Positions 20,845 through 30,973 of a DNA stretch of 64,000 bases are shown one piece after another (position 1 is the first letter of the stretch; each line of letters opens with the position of its first letter). Both the position numbers and the translations under genes were made by a program. Origin of the DNA: Mycobacterium sp. 1164966.3. GTDB taxonomy: Bacteria > Actinomycetota > Actinomycetes > Mycobacteriales > Mycobacteriaceae. A model generated the notes under the pieces. It did not search any database and was not told the DNA's origin. It saw only the letters and a list, made by a program, of their open reading frames with translations. The stretch lies in NCBI RefSeq assembly GCF_001665395.1, contig NZ_LZSG01000001.1:286561-350560 (forward strand), written 5' to 3'.

Positions 20845-22478
20845 GAATTGCCAAGCCTATCGGCGATGGCCGAGACGCCGGGGATGGCCTGCAGCAGCTC
20901 ACGGGTGTACTCATGACCGGGCCGACTGAACAATTCTTCGGTGGGGGCACGTTCGACCACCCGGCCGGCGCGCATCACCAGCACGTCGTCGGCAATCTGC
21001 CGGATCACCGCCAAGTCGTGACTGATGAACAGGTAGGTCAGACCCAATTGCGTCTGCAGGCCGGCCAGCAGATCAAGAATCTGCGCCTGCACCAGCACAT
21101 CAAGTGCCGACACCGCTTCGTCGCAGACGAGTACCTCCGGGCGCAGCGCGAGCGCCCGAGCGATCGCCACCCGCTGCCGCTGACCGCCCGACAGCTCACG
21201 AGGCAGCCGGCCCAGGACCGACGACGGCAATGCCACCTGGTCGACCAGCTCACGCACCGCGTGCTCGCGTTGCCGTCGATCGCCGATCCGGTGGATCCGC
21301 AACGGTTCCTCGATGGCGCGATACACCGTGTATCTGGGATCCAGACTGCTGTAGGGGTTCTGCAGCACCGGCTGGATCCGCCGGCGAAAGGCAAGTTCCC
21401 GGTTCCGGTCCCGGTTGTCTGTGATCTCGGTGCCGCCGAAAACCACCGTGCCCGACGTGGGTCGCAGCAGACCGAGGACCATCCGCGCCAGCGTCGACTT
21501 TCCCGACCCGGACTCGCCGACGATCGCCAAGGTGCTTGCCCGTCGGAGCCGGAATGACACGGCGTCGACGGCCCGGAATTCCGTTCGCCGCCAAGGTGCG
21601 CCGTGCGACTCCCGGTAGACCTTCGTCAGCTCCGAGGCGACGAGAATATCTTCGGTCTCGGCGGGCACTTCCCGGCGTCGGGTCGCAGTCAGCGACGGCG
21701 CCGCAGCCACCAGCCGACGGGTGTACTCGTGTTCGGGGCTGCGCAGAATCTGCTGTGCCGCACCGGCTTCCACCACCTTGCCGCGGTGGACGACGACAAC
21801 GGCCTCGGCCCGCTCGGCGGCCAGCGCCAGATCGTGCGTGATCAGCAGTAGAGCGGTACCCAATTCAGCGGTGAGGCGTTGCAAATGGTCGAGCACCTGG
21901 CGCTGCACGGTGACGTCCAGCGCGGACGTCGGCTCGTCGGCGATCAATAGCCGGGGCCGGCCCGCCAGGCCGATGGCGATCAGCGCACGTTGGCACATGC
22001 CCCCGGACAGCTGATGCGGGTATCTGGCCGCCTGTTTCACCGGATCGGGCATACCCGCCTCGGCGAGCAATGCCACCGCCCGCCGTCGTGCGTCACGGCT
22101 ATCGGCGTTGGCCCGCAAGGCTTCCCGGATTTGGAAACCTACCTTCCAGACCGGGTTGAGATTGGTCATCGGATCCTGCGGGACATAGCCGATCTCACTG
22201 CCCCGGATGGACCGTAGCACCCGGGAGTCGGCTTGCCGATCGGACGACGCGATGTCGCGGCCGTCGAAAACGATGCGGCCGCCCGTGATTCGACCGCCGG
22301 GCGCCAGCAGGCCGAGGATCGCCGTGGCCGCGGTGGATTTCCCCGACCCGGATTCACCCACCACGGCGACGGTTTGACCACGACGCACGGTCAGATCTAG
22401 CCCGCAAACCGCGGGATCCTGGGCGCCGAACCTGACTTCCAGGCCCTCGACCGACAACAGCGAAGGCTCAGCATTCAT
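20841..22478 (-). CDS. dppD: Dipeptide/haem ABC transporter ATP-binding protein, fused two-domain
   Basis: 545 residues with two complete ABC domains fused (OppD plus OppF type). Each has Walker A GESGSGKST (about residues 38 and 325), a signature (LSGGMCQRALIAIG in the first, LSGGQRQRVAIA in the second) and Walker B (LLIADEPTSALD, LVCDEAVSALD). It energises the DppBC permease. The ATG at 22478 is chosen because it overlaps the dppC stop (ATGA) and yields the expected N-terminus; the open frame to 22637 lies within dppC. Corresponds to Rv3663c. Confidence 0.95.
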   Translation of the reverse strand: MNAEPSLLSVEGLEVRFGAQDPAVCGLDLTVRRGQTVAVVGESGSGKSTAATAILGLLAPGGRITGGRIVFDGRDIASSDRQADSRVLRSIRGSEIGYVPQDPMTNLNPVWKVGFQIREALRANADSRDARRRAVALLAEAGMPDPVKQAARYPHQLSGGMCQRALIAIGLAGRPRLLIADEPTSALDVTVQRQVLDHLQRLTAELGTALLLITHDLALAAERAEAVVVVHRGKVVEAGAAQQILRSPEHEYTRRLVAAAPSLTATRRREVPAETEDILVASELTKVYRESHGAPWRRTEFRAVDAVSFRLRRASTLAIVGESGSGKSTLARMVLGLLRPTSGTVVFGGTEITDNRDRNRELAFRRRIQPVLQNPYSSLDPRYTVYRAIEEPLRIHRIGDRRQREHAVRELVDQVALPSSVLGRLPRELSGGQRQRVAIARALALRPEVLVCDEAVSALDVLVQAQILDLLAGLQTQLGLTYLFISHDLAVIRQIADDVLVMRAGRVVERAPTEELFSRPGHEYTRELLQAIPGVSAIADRLGNS

Positions 22479-23338
22479 GCGCGCCACGCCCGCGATGCCG
22501 GATCCAGTGCGTCGCGCAGGACGTCGCCCATCATCATGAAGGCCAGCACCGTAATCGCCAGTGCGCCTGCGGGATAGAAAAGTATCGGTGAGCCGGCTCG
22601 TAGCCGGGTCTGGCCGATGTTGATATCGCCGCCCCACGAAACCACCGACGTCGGCAGGCCCACGCCGAGGTAGGACAAGGTCGCCTCGGTGACAATGAAC
22701 GCACCCAGAGCAATGGTGGCCACCGCAATCACCGGGCCGATGGCGTTGGGCAGCGCATGCCGTAGCAGGATCTGAAATCGGCTCAGCCCCAGCGCTTTAG
22801 CCGCCAGGACATAATCGCTGCCCCGCACTTCCAGCACTGCCCCGCGCGCGATCCTGGCCACCTGCGGCCAGCCGAACAAGGCCAGGATGGCGATCACGGT
22901 CCAGACCGTGCGGTGGTGCATGACCTGCATGAGCACGATGGCTGCCAACAGCAGCGGCAATCCGAAGAACACGTCGGTGACACGGGAAATGACGGCGTCG
23001 ATCCAGCTGCCGTAGAAGCCCGCCAGTGCACCTAGGGCCCCGCCGACGACGAACACCGCCAAGGTGGCTCCCAGCCCGACGGTGACCGATGCCCGTGCAC
23101 CGTAGACGGTGCGCGCGTAAATGTCGTGGCCCTGCAGGTCTGTGCCGAACCAGTGGGCCGCCGAAGGCGGCTGCAGGCTCTGACTGGGATCGGCATAGGT
23201 CGGGTCGGCTCCGGTGAACAACGCCGGAAACCCGGCTACGACGACGACGAGCAAGATGAGCGCGGCGGCGACGATGAACTTCGGTCGGCGACGCAGATTG
23301 CGCCAGGTGTCGCGCCAGATGCTGTGTGTCTCAGCCAT
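22475..23338 (-). CDS. dppC: Dipeptide/haem ABC transporter permease
   Basis: 287 residues. An N-terminal membrane segment (FIVAAALILLVVVVAGFPALF) is followed by the extracytoplasmic FGTDLQGHDIYARTVYGAR motif typical of DppC/OppC, then five membrane segments, with the EAA loop around AAKALGLSRFQILLRHALPN. It forms the heterodimeric channel with DppB. Its start overlaps the end of dppB by 8 bp. Corresponds to Rv3664c. Confidence 0.94.
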   Translation of the reverse strand: MAETHSIWRDTWRNLRRRPKFIVAAALILLVVVVAGFPALFTGADPTYADPSQSLQPPSAAHWFGTDLQGHDIYARTVYGARASVTVGLGATLAVFVVGGALGALAGFYGSWIDAVISRVTDVFFGLPLLLAAIVLMQVMHHRTVWTVIAILALFGWPQVARIARGAVLEVRGSDYVLAAKALGLSRFQILLRHALPNAIGPVIAVATIALGAFIVTEATLSYLGVGLPTSVVSWGGDINIGQTRLRAGSPILFYPAGALAITVLAFMMMGDVLRDALDPASRAWRA

Positions 23339-24257
23339 ACCGGATCCTGGGGTCGAGCGCCGCGTAGAGCAGGTCCACCAGCAGGTTGGTGATCAGGTAG
23401 ATCAGCACCAGCACCGTCACTATCGACACCACCGTCGGCGCCTCCTGCCTGGTGACGGCCTGATACAACACCCCGCCGACGCCGTGGATGTTGAAGATGC
23501 CTTCGGTCACAATCGCTCCGCCCATCAGCGCTCCCAGATCGGCACCGAGAAAGGTGACCACCGGGATCAACGAATTGCGCAGGATGTGCACCGTCACCAC
23601 TCGTCGCCGCGACAGGCCTTTCGCGGTGGCGGTGCGCACGTAGTCGGCGTGCGCATTGGCGGCCACCGCCGACCGGGTCAATCGCACCACATAGGCGAAT
23701 GTCACCGAGCCCAGGACGATTCCAGGTAGTAAAAGGCGGGTGAAGCTTGCCCTTTCGCCGACGGTCACAGGTGCGATGCCCAGTCGGACCCCGAAGAGGA
23801 ACTGCGCCAGAAACCCGAGCACGAAGATGGGGATCGCGATGATGACGAGACCGGTGACCAGCACCGTGGCGTCGAAGACACTGCCCTGGCGTAAGCCGGC
23901 GATCACGCCGAAGCCGATGCCCAGCACCGCCTCCACCGCCAGCGCGATCAACGCCAGCCTGATTGTCACCGGAAACGCGTGCGCCAGAACGGCACTGACC
24001 GGCAGGCCGGAGTATGCGCGGCCCAGGTCGCCATGCAGGATACCGCCCAGGTAGCGCAGATACTGCAACAAAAAGGGATCGTCGAGGTGGTAGCGGGCGC
24101 GCAGCTGTGCGGCCACGGCAGGGGTCAACGGCCGGTCTCCGGCGATCGCGGCCAGCGGATCACCGGGTAACAGGAAGACCATGGCGTAGATCAGCAGCGT
24201 GGCGCCAACGAACACCGGCACCATTGCGGCCATCCTGCGCGCTATGTACCAACCCAT
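23331..24257 (-). CDS. dppB: Dipeptide/haem ABC transporter permease
   Basis: 308 residues. MGWYIARRMAAMVPVFVG begins the first membrane segment. The PGDP motif after it and the EAA loop (TATAKGLSRRRVVTVHILRN) are diagnostic of DppB/OppB. About six membrane segments in all. One base separates it from dppA, so the operon reads dppA-dppB-dppC-dppD-Rv3662c-like. Corresponds to Rv3665c. Confidence 0.94.
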   Translation of the reverse strand: MGWYIARRMAAMVPVFVGATLLIYAMVFLLPGDPLAAIAGDRPLTPAVAAQLRARYHLDDPFLLQYLRYLGGILHGDLGRAYSGLPVSAVLAHAFPVTIRLALIALAVEAVLGIGFGVIAGLRQGSVFDATVLVTGLVIIAIPIFVLGFLAQFLFGVRLGIAPVTVGERASFTRLLLPGIVLGSVTFAYVVRLTRSAVAANAHADYVRTATAKGLSRRRVVTVHILRNSLIPVVTFLGADLGALMGGAIVTEGIFNIHGVGGVLYQAVTRQEAPTVVSIVTVLVLIYLITNLLVDLLYAALDPRIRYG

Positions 24258-24258
24258 T

Positions 24259-25905
24259 TCAGGCCTTCACGATGTTCTCGTAGTCAGGCAGGCCGTTCCA
24301 GCTGACCGTGACACTGCGGACCGCCGACGACCACCCGACCACACTGATGTAGTACCACAGCGGCACAGCGGGCATGTCGTGCAACAGGATTCGCTGCGCG
24401 ACATTGACCAAAACGTCTGCCTCCGGCAGGCTGGGTGCAGCTTCGGCCCTCGCCAGCGCCGCGTCGAACTCCGGGCTGGAGTATCCGACGTCGTTGGATC
24501 CCGAACCGGTTCCGTACAGCGGGGAGAGGAACTCGATCATCGACGGATAGTCGCCGATCCAGCCGGCCCGGAAAGCGGTGTCGATGGTGCGGTTGGTGAT
24601 CTGGGTGCGGAATCCCGCGAATGTTGGCTGTGGCGCGCCGAAGGCGTCGATGCCCAGCACGTTCTTGATGCTGTTGGCGACGGCGTCCACCCACTCCTGA
24701 TGGCCGCTATCGGCGTTGTACGCGATGGCGTACCGCCCGCTCCACGGCGAGATCGCGTTGGCCTGCGCCCAAAGTTTCCGGGCCCGTTCGGGATTGAAGT
24801 CCAGCACGTCGTTGCCGGGCAGGTTCGGATCGAAGCCCGGCAGCGACCGGGCAGTGAAATCGCGCGCGGGGCTGCGGGTTCCGGCGAAAATCTGCTGGCA
24901 GATTTGCGGACGGTTGATCGCGACCGACAGGGCGAGCCGGCGCAGTCGGCCCTCTTCGCCGCCGAAATGCGGCAACCGCAGCGGGGTGTCGAGGGACTGA
25001 TTCACCGCGGCCGGCCCACTGGCGGCGTTGCCGCCGAGATCGCGCTTGTAGATCGTCAACGCGCTCGACGGAATCGTGTCCAGCACATCGAGATTGCCGG
25101 ACAGCAGGTCGGCGTAGGCGGTGTCCAGGTTTGCGTAGAATTCGAACCTCAAGCCTTTATTGTGTGGCTTTCGGTTGCCGTGGTATCCGGGGTTGGGTTT
25201 CAAGTCGATCCTGACGTTGTGTTCCCAGGCCTGGCCCCCGGGGCCTTGAGAACCATTGTCAAGCTGGTACGGGCCGTTGCCGACCGGGTTGCGCCCGAAC
25301 GCTGCCATGTCCCGAAAAGCCCTGTCCGGCATCGGATAGAACGCGCTATGGCCCAGCCGCAAAGTGAAGTCGACGGTCGGCGCCTTGAGCCGCACGGTGA
25401 ATTCGCGATCGTTGATTACCTTCAACCCGGACATGGTGGTCGGCCTTCCATCACCTGGTGCCCCGGCAACCTCATCGAATCCGTCGATCGGGCTGAAAAA
25501 CTCTTGTTGCAGTTGGGCATTGGTGCTTGCAGCCCCATAGTTCCACGCGTCGACGAACGAGCGGGCCGTCACCGGCGATCCGTCGGTGAACGTCCACCCG
25601 GGTTTCATAAGGATTCGATAGTTGACGTTATCCGTGGTCTCGATCGACTGCGCCACCTCCGGCGACGGTTTGCCCGTGGCGTCATAGGACACCAGGCCGG
25701 CGAACAGCCGATCGAGGATCCGCCCGCCAAAGCTGTCGTTGGTGCCGGTCGGAATCAACGGATTCGGCGGTTCGCCGCCGTTGACCACCACCACATCGGG
25801 GCTCAGTACCCCGCCGCCGCAACCGGCCAGGGAGGCGGTCAGCAGCACCGCTGCCAGGACGGCAGCCAGCGTGGCCCGCAACCTCTGACGCATGACAGCG
25901 ACCAT
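24259..25905 (-). CDS. dppA: Periplasmic substrate-binding lipoprotein of the Dpp transporter
   Basis: 548 residues from ATG at 25905 (ATG at 25893 also possible). Signal peptide with lipobox: a hydrophobic stretch ending LLTASLAGCGGG, Cys near residue 29 the lipidated residue. The rest is a family 5 solute-binding protein (SFGGRILDRLFAGLVSYD, then the DGSPVTARSFVDAWNYGA segment). It captures short peptides outside the membrane. From memory, the M. tuberculosis DppABCD system is also required for haem use together with PPE proteins, which makes the neighbouring PPE genes notable. Corresponds to Rv3666c. Confidence 0.94.
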   Translation of the reverse strand: MVAVMRQRLRATLAAVLAAVLLTASLAGCGGGVLSPDVVVVNGGEPPNPLIPTGTNDSFGGRILDRLFAGLVSYDATGKPSPEVAQSIETTDNVNYRILMKPGWTFTDGSPVTARSFVDAWNYGAASTNAQLQQEFFSPIDGFDEVAGAPGDGRPTTMSGLKVINDREFTVRLKAPTVDFTLRLGHSAFYPMPDRAFRDMAAFGRNPVGNGPYQLDNGSQGPGGQAWEHNVRIDLKPNPGYHGNRKPHNKGLRFEFYANLDTAYADLLSGNLDVLDTIPSSALTIYKRDLGGNAASGPAAVNQSLDTPLRLPHFGGEEGRLRRLALSVAINRPQICQQIFAGTRSPARDFTARSLPGFDPNLPGNDVLDFNPERARKLWAQANAISPWSGRYAIAYNADSGHQEWVDAVANSIKNVLGIDAFGAPQPTFAGFRTQITNRTIDTAFRAGWIGDYPSMIEFLSPLYGTGSGSNDVGYSSPEFDAALARAEAAPSLPEADVLVNVAQRILLHDMPAVPLWYYISVVGWSSAVRSVTVSWNGLPDYENIVKA

Positions 25906-25994
25906 AGGTGCTGACGTGGCGGCACGCTGTCAGCACCGGTGCCGACGCGCCGTGCTGGCCAGTGATTCTTACCCACTGCTACAGTTGCCTTATT

Positions 25995-26438
25995 GTGCGT
26001 TTTCGGGTTGCGGGCGGGCCTTCTAGATCGTCACGGTGGAAGTCGGCCATCGCTGTCGTCGCTGTGTTGTGCGTCTCCGGCGCTGCGGTGGGCAGCTGGG
26101 CCCTGCAGACCGACATCGCGAGCGACGCATCGCAATCGGTCACCGCAACAGCACTGATCAGCCCGAACGCCGGTCCGGCACACGTCAATCGCCGCTCCGC
26201 GTCAGTAGGCGATCTCGACAGCGGGTCCCCCTCGGACGACAAGGCCGTCAAAGGCGCCGGGTTGAGGCGTGATCGGCCGGCCACCTGGTCGGTGTGCGAA
26301 CCACGCGGCGCTTGGTCACCGCCCACGGTTGCCTGGGTCGCCGGGACGCAGCGGCAAGGCGACGTCCGTTCCCGGGCACCCGCCACCGTACTCACCGGCC
26401 AAGATCTATTGACCCAACTCTGCGTCGCGCGCCGCTGA
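25995..26438 (+). CDS. Small single-pass or exported protein of unknown function
   Basis: 147 residues from GTG at 25995. A basic leader (VRFRVAGGPSRSSRWKS) precedes one hydrophobic segment (AIAVVAVLCVSGAAVGSWAL, residues about 19-38), then a Ser/Asp/Ala-rich linker and a C-terminal part with two Cys (WSVCEPRG and LTQLCVARR) that could form a disulfide outside the membrane. It may be anchored by an uncleaved signal. It is divergent from dppA and upstream of two PPE genes. No family recognised. An open frame continues upstream to 25908, but that part lacks a sensible N-terminus. Confidence 0.55.
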   Translation: MRFRVAGGPSRSSRWKSAIAVVAVLCVSGAAVGSWALQTDIASDASQSVTATALISPNAGPAHVNRRSASVGDLDSGSPSDDKAVKGAGLRRDRPATWSVCEPRGAWSPPTVAWVAGTQRQGDVRSRAPATVLTGQDLLTQLCVARR

Positions 26439-26594
26439 TCGGTCAACCGCCGGGCAATTGCCTTGCGTCACAAGCCTTTGCGGCGATGAGTCGCAGCTAG
26501 CGTCGACGCGTCCGTCGGTGCCGCCGCCGGACCGGCAGAGCCCGCGGCGACCTTGGCCTTTCCGCGTAACCCAGCTTCTAGGAGCAATCCAGCA

Positions 26595-27524
26595 ATGGAT
26601 TTCGGGACGTTACCGCCGGAGATCAACTCCGCACGGATGTATCACGGGCCCGGCCCGGGGTCGATGTTGGCCGCCGCGGCGGCCTGGGACGAACTGGCCG
26701 GCCAACTGTACGAAGCGGCCGCCGACTACCACGCCATGACCTCAGGATTGGTTGACGGGTGGCAGGGCGCGGCGGCAACGGCGATGGGCCTGGCCGCGAC
26801 GCCGTACCTGGCGTGGCTGAATGCCACTGCCGCATCGGCGCAGCACGCGGCGCGCCAGGCCAGAGCCGCCGCCGACGCGTTCCAATCAGCTTTCGCGGCG
26901 ACGGTCCCCCCGCAGCTGATCATGGCCAACCGCGCCTTGCGGGCATCGCTGGTGACGGCGAACTTCTGGGGCCAAAACCACCCGGCAATCGCGGCAGCCG
27001 AGGCCGACTACGAGAAGATGTGGGTCCAAGACGCCGCCGCGATGTATGCCTACGCCGACGCGTCGGCTGCGGCCTCGGCCATGCAGCAGTTCGAGTCACC
27101 GCCCGCCGCCGGACCCGCCCAGACGTCCGACGCTGACGATGACGTCATATCCGCTGGCGCACAAGTGATTTCCACGTTACCCCGAACACTGAGAGCGCTC
27201 TCCTCGGCCTCGTCGACGCGGTTCGGCAAGGCTCTGCTGTCGATGTCGTCGCCGCTGTCGAAGCTGAGTTCGCGGCGGCTGGGTTTCGCAAAACACGCCA
27301 GCGTTCCGATCGCTGTCGCGATCGCGGGTGCTGCCAAAGCGGTCCGGACTAACCGCGCGTCTGTGGTCGCCGGGGTGGGCCGCGGGATGTCGATTGGAGT
27401 GTTGTCGGTACCGCGAGCCTGGTTTCCAGCGCCGCCGGTCGGGTCTTTCGAAACCGAATTCCAGAGCGCTGCCATTGCCATCGGGCGCCGGCTGAGTGGA
27501 CGACCCGGGCGCAGCGCAACGTAA
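26595..27524 (+). CDS. PPE family protein, short
   Basis: 309 residues. The conserved PPE domain fills residues 1-175: MDFGTLPPEINSARMY at the start, the WxG motif in GWQGAAATAM, and the helical hairpin ending in YEKMWVQDAAAMY. The C-terminal 130 residues are Ser/Ala rich and contain GVLSVPRAW, a weak version of the SVP motif. PPE proteins pair with PE partners for ESX (type VII) export, but no PE gene is adjacent. ATG at 26595 is the family start. From memory no PPE lies between dppA and acs in M. tuberculosis. Confidence 0.93.
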   Translation: MDFGTLPPEINSARMYHGPGPGSMLAAAAAWDELAGQLYEAAADYHAMTSGLVDGWQGAAATAMGLAATPYLAWLNATAASAQHAARQARAAADAFQSAFAATVPPQLIMANRALRASLVTANFWGQNHPAIAAAEADYEKMWVQDAAAMYAYADASAAASAMQQFESPPAAGPAQTSDADDDVISAGAQVISTLPRTLRALSSASSTRFGKALLSMSSPLSKLSSRRLGFAKHASVPIAVAIAGAAKAVRTNRASVVAGVGRGMSIGVLSVPRAWFPAPPVGSFETEFQSAAIAIGRRLSGRPGRSAT

Positions 27525-27631
27525 GCCACTCGTTCGGCGGAATGCCTCGGCCAGCGGCGCGAAGGCAGTAACCGCGACCGATATCTGCTCAAAACCTCAA
27601 TTTCGATCAACCCCTAGACCAAGGAAATGGG

Positions 27632-28903
27632 ATGGATTTTGCTGGATTACCACCAGAGATCAACTCCGGCCGAATGTATATGGGCCCCGGGGCGGCGCCG
27701 ATGCTGGCGGCTTCGGCCGGATGGGATGCGCTGGCCGCCGAACTGCACACCGCCGCCGGGGGCTATCAGTCGGTAATCACACAGCTGACCGGGCAATCGT
27801 GGATCGGTCCGTCGTCGATGTCGATGGCAGCCGCGGTCACGCCCTACCTGATCTGGATGAGAGCCACCGCCGCCCAATGCGAAGAGGCGGCCCGGCAAGC
27901 CACCGCGGCTGCGGCCGCCTTCGAAACCGCCTATGCGATGACCGTGCCGCCGCCAATGGTCGCGGCCAACCGGGTTCAATTGGCGACGCTGGTGGCGACC
28001 AACCTGCTGGGGCAGAACACGCCCGCGATCATGGCCAACGAAGCAGAGTATGCAGAGATGTGGGCCCAGGACGTCACGGCGATGTACGGCTACGCGGCGA
28101 GTTCTGCTGCGGCGTCAGCTGTCACGGCGTTCACGCCACCGCCGCAGACGACCAACCCCGGCGGGCTTGGCGCCCAGGCCGGCGCGGTCGCGCACACGGC
28201 GTCGACGCACCTGATGGCCACAGTGCCCCAGACATTGCAGGGTCTGGCGACGCCCGGATCGTCAACCGCGGGCACGATTGCCTCGTCGGGAATGTCGTCG
28301 GCGGCATCGGCGCCCGTCGCTGCAGTTTCCGGCCTCGCCGGAGTGTCAGGCATGAAGGGCGTCGGCAAAAGCGCCGGCGCTCTCGAAGGCGCGGCGACGG
28401 GCCTGACCGGTCTCAGCGGTGAAGAACTGGGCTTGGCTGAGGACACCGCTGGCCTCGGCATGGACGCGTTCGGTCTGGTGGGTTTGGACGGCGGGGGTGT
28501 CGGCCTGGACTTGCTCGGCGTGGGCATGGACTTCACCGGCGCGGACGAGTTGAGCGAGTCGGCAGGATTAGGGCCGCTGGGTGCCCTGGGACAGTTGGGT
28601 GGTGCCCGAGCTTTAGGACCGGCGGGCGGAACCAGCGCGGCCGCGAGCCTGGGTCAAGCGACGCCGCTGGGGACTTTGTCAGTGCCTCCGAGTTGGGGCG
28701 CTCAGGCGACCCAAGCCGGGTCGATGACTGCGCCGGCACCCATCCTCGACCCGGGCGTCGTGCCGGGCGGGACGACGCCGGTGGCGAATGGACCCGCGAT
28801 TTCCAGACTGCCGCTGGGCGGAATGGTCGGACGCGAATCCGAGGGTGCGCTGCGAGTCGGGTTTCGTCCGTCCCTGATTCCCCATTCGCCGTCGGCCGGA
28901 TAG
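27632..28903 (+). CDS. PPE-SVP family protein
   Basis: 423 residues. The PPE domain ([45 protein letters not shown]) occupies residues 1-180 and is followed by a Gly/Ala/Thr-rich middle. [14 protein letters not shown] near residue 345 is the SVPPSW hallmark of the PPE-SVP subgroup. Likely exported by an ESX system and surface associated. A 107-bp gap separates it from the first PPE gene, and the two share most of their N-terminal domain, so they probably arose by local duplication and divergence. Confidence 0.95.
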   Translation: MDFAGLPPEINSGRMYMGPGAAPMLAASAGWDALAAELHTAAGGYQSVITQLTGQSWIGPSSMSMAAAVTPYLIWMRATAAQCEEAARQATAAAAAFETAYAMTVPPPMVAANRVQLATLVATNLLGQNTPAIMANEAEYAEMWAQDVTAMYGYAASSAAASAVTAFTPPPQTTNPGGLGAQAGAVAHTASTHLMATVPQTLQGLATPGSSTAGTIASSGMSSAASAPVAAVSGLAGVSGMKGVGKSAGALEGAATGLTGLSGEELGLAEDTAGLGMDAFGLVGLDGGGVGLDLLGVGMDFTGADELSESAGLGPLGALGQLGGARALGPAGGTSAAASLGQATPLGTLSVPPSWGAQATQAGSMTAPAPILDPGVVPGGTTPVANGPAISRLPLGGMVGRESEGALRVGFRPSLIPHSPSAG

Positions 28904-28982
28904 CACGACCTCGTCGTCGCCTGCGCGCCCCTGGTTGCGGCGCTAGGCTCGCAGGCGCGAGCCTCGACCCAGGAGAGAGCCA

Positions 28983-30944
28983 GTGAGCGAAACCAAACCC
29001 GAAGGATCCGCAGAGGCCACCTCGTATCCGCCGCCCGAGCAGTTCGTCGAGCAAGCCAACGCCCGCGAGGATCTCTACCGGGAGGCAGAGAAAGACCGGC
29101 TGGCGTTCTGGGCCAAGCAAGCCGAGCGGCTGTCATGGGAGACGCCTTTTACCGAGGTTTTGGACTGGTCGGATGCACCGTTCGCCAAATGGTTCGTCGG
29201 CGGCAAGCTCAATGTCGCCTATAACTGCGTGGACCGTCACGTCGAGGCCGGCGATGGGGATCGGGTCGCCATCCACTGGGAGGGCGAACCGGTCGGCGAC
29301 AGCCAAAGTCTGACGTATTCCGATCTGCAGAGCCAGGTTTGCAAGGCTGCCAACGCATTCACCGATCTCGGCCTGACAGCCGGTGATCGGGTCGCGATCT
29401 ACATGCCGTTGGTTCCCGAAGCCGTGATCGCCATGTTGGCCTGCGCGCGGCTGGGAGTCATGCACACCGTGGTGTTCGGCGGCTTCACCGCCAAGGCATT
29501 GCGGGCCCGGATCGCCGACGCCGAGGCCAAGCTGCTGATCACGACCGACGGGCAATTCCGTCGCGGCAAGCCGGCACCGCTGAAAGAGTCCGCTGACGAG
29601 GCGGTCGAAGGGCCGGACAGTCCCGTCGAGCACGTTATCGTGGTGCGGCGCACCGGGATTGATGTGCCGTGGGAAGACGGTCGCGACCTGTGGTGGCACG
29701 ATGTGGTCGACTCGGCGTCAGCCGAACACACCCCGGAAGCGTTCGACGCCGAGCAGCCGCTGTTCCTGCTGTACACGTCGGGCACCACCGGCAAACCCAA
29801 GGGCATCGTGCACACCAGCGGCGGCTACCTCACCCAGTGTGGCTACACGATGCACGCCATTTTCGACGTCAAACCCGAAACCGATGTGTTCTGGTGCACG
29901 GCCGACATCGGCTGGGTCACCGGCCACACCTACGGCGTCTATGGTCCACTGTGCAACGGCATCACCGAGGTTCTCTACGAGGGCACGCCCAACACTCCCG
30001 ATGAACACCGCCACTTCCAGATCATCGAAAAGCACGGCGTCACAATCTATTACGCTGCGCCCACGTTGATCCGGACGTTTATGAAGTGGGGCAGGCAAAT
30101 TCCCGACTCCCATGACCTGTCCAGCATTCGACTGCTGGGCTCGGTCGGCGAGCCCATCAATCCTGAGGCTTGGCGCTGGTACCGCGATGTCCTTGGCGCA
30201 GGCCGGGTTCCGGTGGTGGATACGTGGTGGCAGACCGAGACCGGCTCGGCGATGATCTCGCCGCTGCCCGGAGTGGCCGCGGCCAAACCCGGTTCGGCGA
30301 TGGCACCCCTGCCCGGCATCTCAGCCAAAATCGTTGACGACCAAGGTGATCCGCTGGAGCCCGCCGACGACGAGGCGGGGCACATCAGCGGCTATCTGGT
30401 GGTGGACCAGCCCTGGCCGTCGATGCTGCGCGGCATCTGGGGCGACCCCGACCGCTACCGGGAAACCTACTGGTCGAAATTCGCCGACAAGGGCTTCTAC
30501 TTCGCCGGCGATGGTGCCCGCCTTGACCCCGATGGAGCGATTTGGGTGCTGGGCCGCATCGACGACGTGATGAACGTGTCCGGACACCGCATCTCCACCG
30601 CCGAAGTGGAATCGGCTCTCGTCGGCCATTCCGGCGTCGCCGAAGCCGCGGTGGTCGGGGTCACCGACGACACCACCGGGCAAGCCATTTGCGCGTTCGT
30701 TGTCTTGTGCAACAGCGACGACGCGCACGAAGGAACCGTCGATGAGCTGCGCGGCGAGGTCGCCAAGGAGATCTCGCCGATCGCCAAGCCACGCGAAATT
30801 CACATCGTCCCCGAGTTGCCCAAGACCCGCAGCGGCAAAATCATGCGCAGGTTGTTGCGCGATGTTGCCGAAAACCGCGAGCTGGGCGACACGTCAACGC
30901 TGCTCGATCCCGGCGTGTTCGACGCGATCAAGGCGGCCAAATAG
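28983..30944 (+). CDS. acs: Acetyl-coenzyme A synthetase
   Basis: 653 residues; the family length is about 650. The P-loop motif YTSGTTGKPKGI is near residue 262, VDTWWQTETG near 410, GYYFGDG-like FYFAGDGARLDPDGAIWVLG near 505, and the C-terminal acetylation motif KTRSGKIMRRLLR carries the regulatory Lys (near 617). It activates acetate (and propionate) to acyl-CoA through an acyl-AMP intermediate in the cytosol. In mycobacteria the Lys is acetylated by a cAMP-dependent acetyltransferase (from memory), linking it to the cyclase and crp in this window. GTG start with GAGAGAGCC upstream. Corresponds to Rv3667. Confidence 0.96.
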   Translation: MSETKPEGSAEATSYPPPEQFVEQANAREDLYREAEKDRLAFWAKQAERLSWETPFTEVLDWSDAPFAKWFVGGKLNVAYNCVDRHVEAGDGDRVAIHWEGEPVGDSQSLTYSDLQSQVCKAANAFTDLGLTAGDRVAIYMPLVPEAVIAMLACARLGVMHTVVFGGFTAKALRARIADAEAKLLITTDGQFRRGKPAPLKESADEAVEGPDSPVEHVIVVRRTGIDVPWEDGRDLWWHDVVDSASAEHTPEAFDAEQPLFLLYTSGTTGKPKGIVHTSGGYLTQCGYTMHAIFDVKPETDVFWCTADIGWVTGHTYGVYGPLCNGITEVLYEGTPNTPDEHRHFQIIEKHGVTIYYAAPTLIRTFMKWGRQIPDSHDLSSIRLLGSVGEPINPEAWRWYRDVLGAGRVPVVDTWWQTETGSAMISPLPGVAAAKPGSAMAPLPGISAKIVDDQGDPLEPADDEAGHISGYLVVDQPWPSMLRGIWGDPDRYRETYWSKFADKGFYFAGDGARLDPDGAIWVLGRIDDVMNVSGHRISTAEVESALVGHSGVAEAAVVGVTDDTTGQAICAFVVLCNSDDAHEGTVDELRGEVAKEISPIAKPREIHIVPELPKTRSGKIMRRLLRDVAENRELGDTSTLLDPGVFDAIKAAK

Positions 30945-30973
30945 CCCTGCCGGCCCCGCGGCAGCGACACAGC

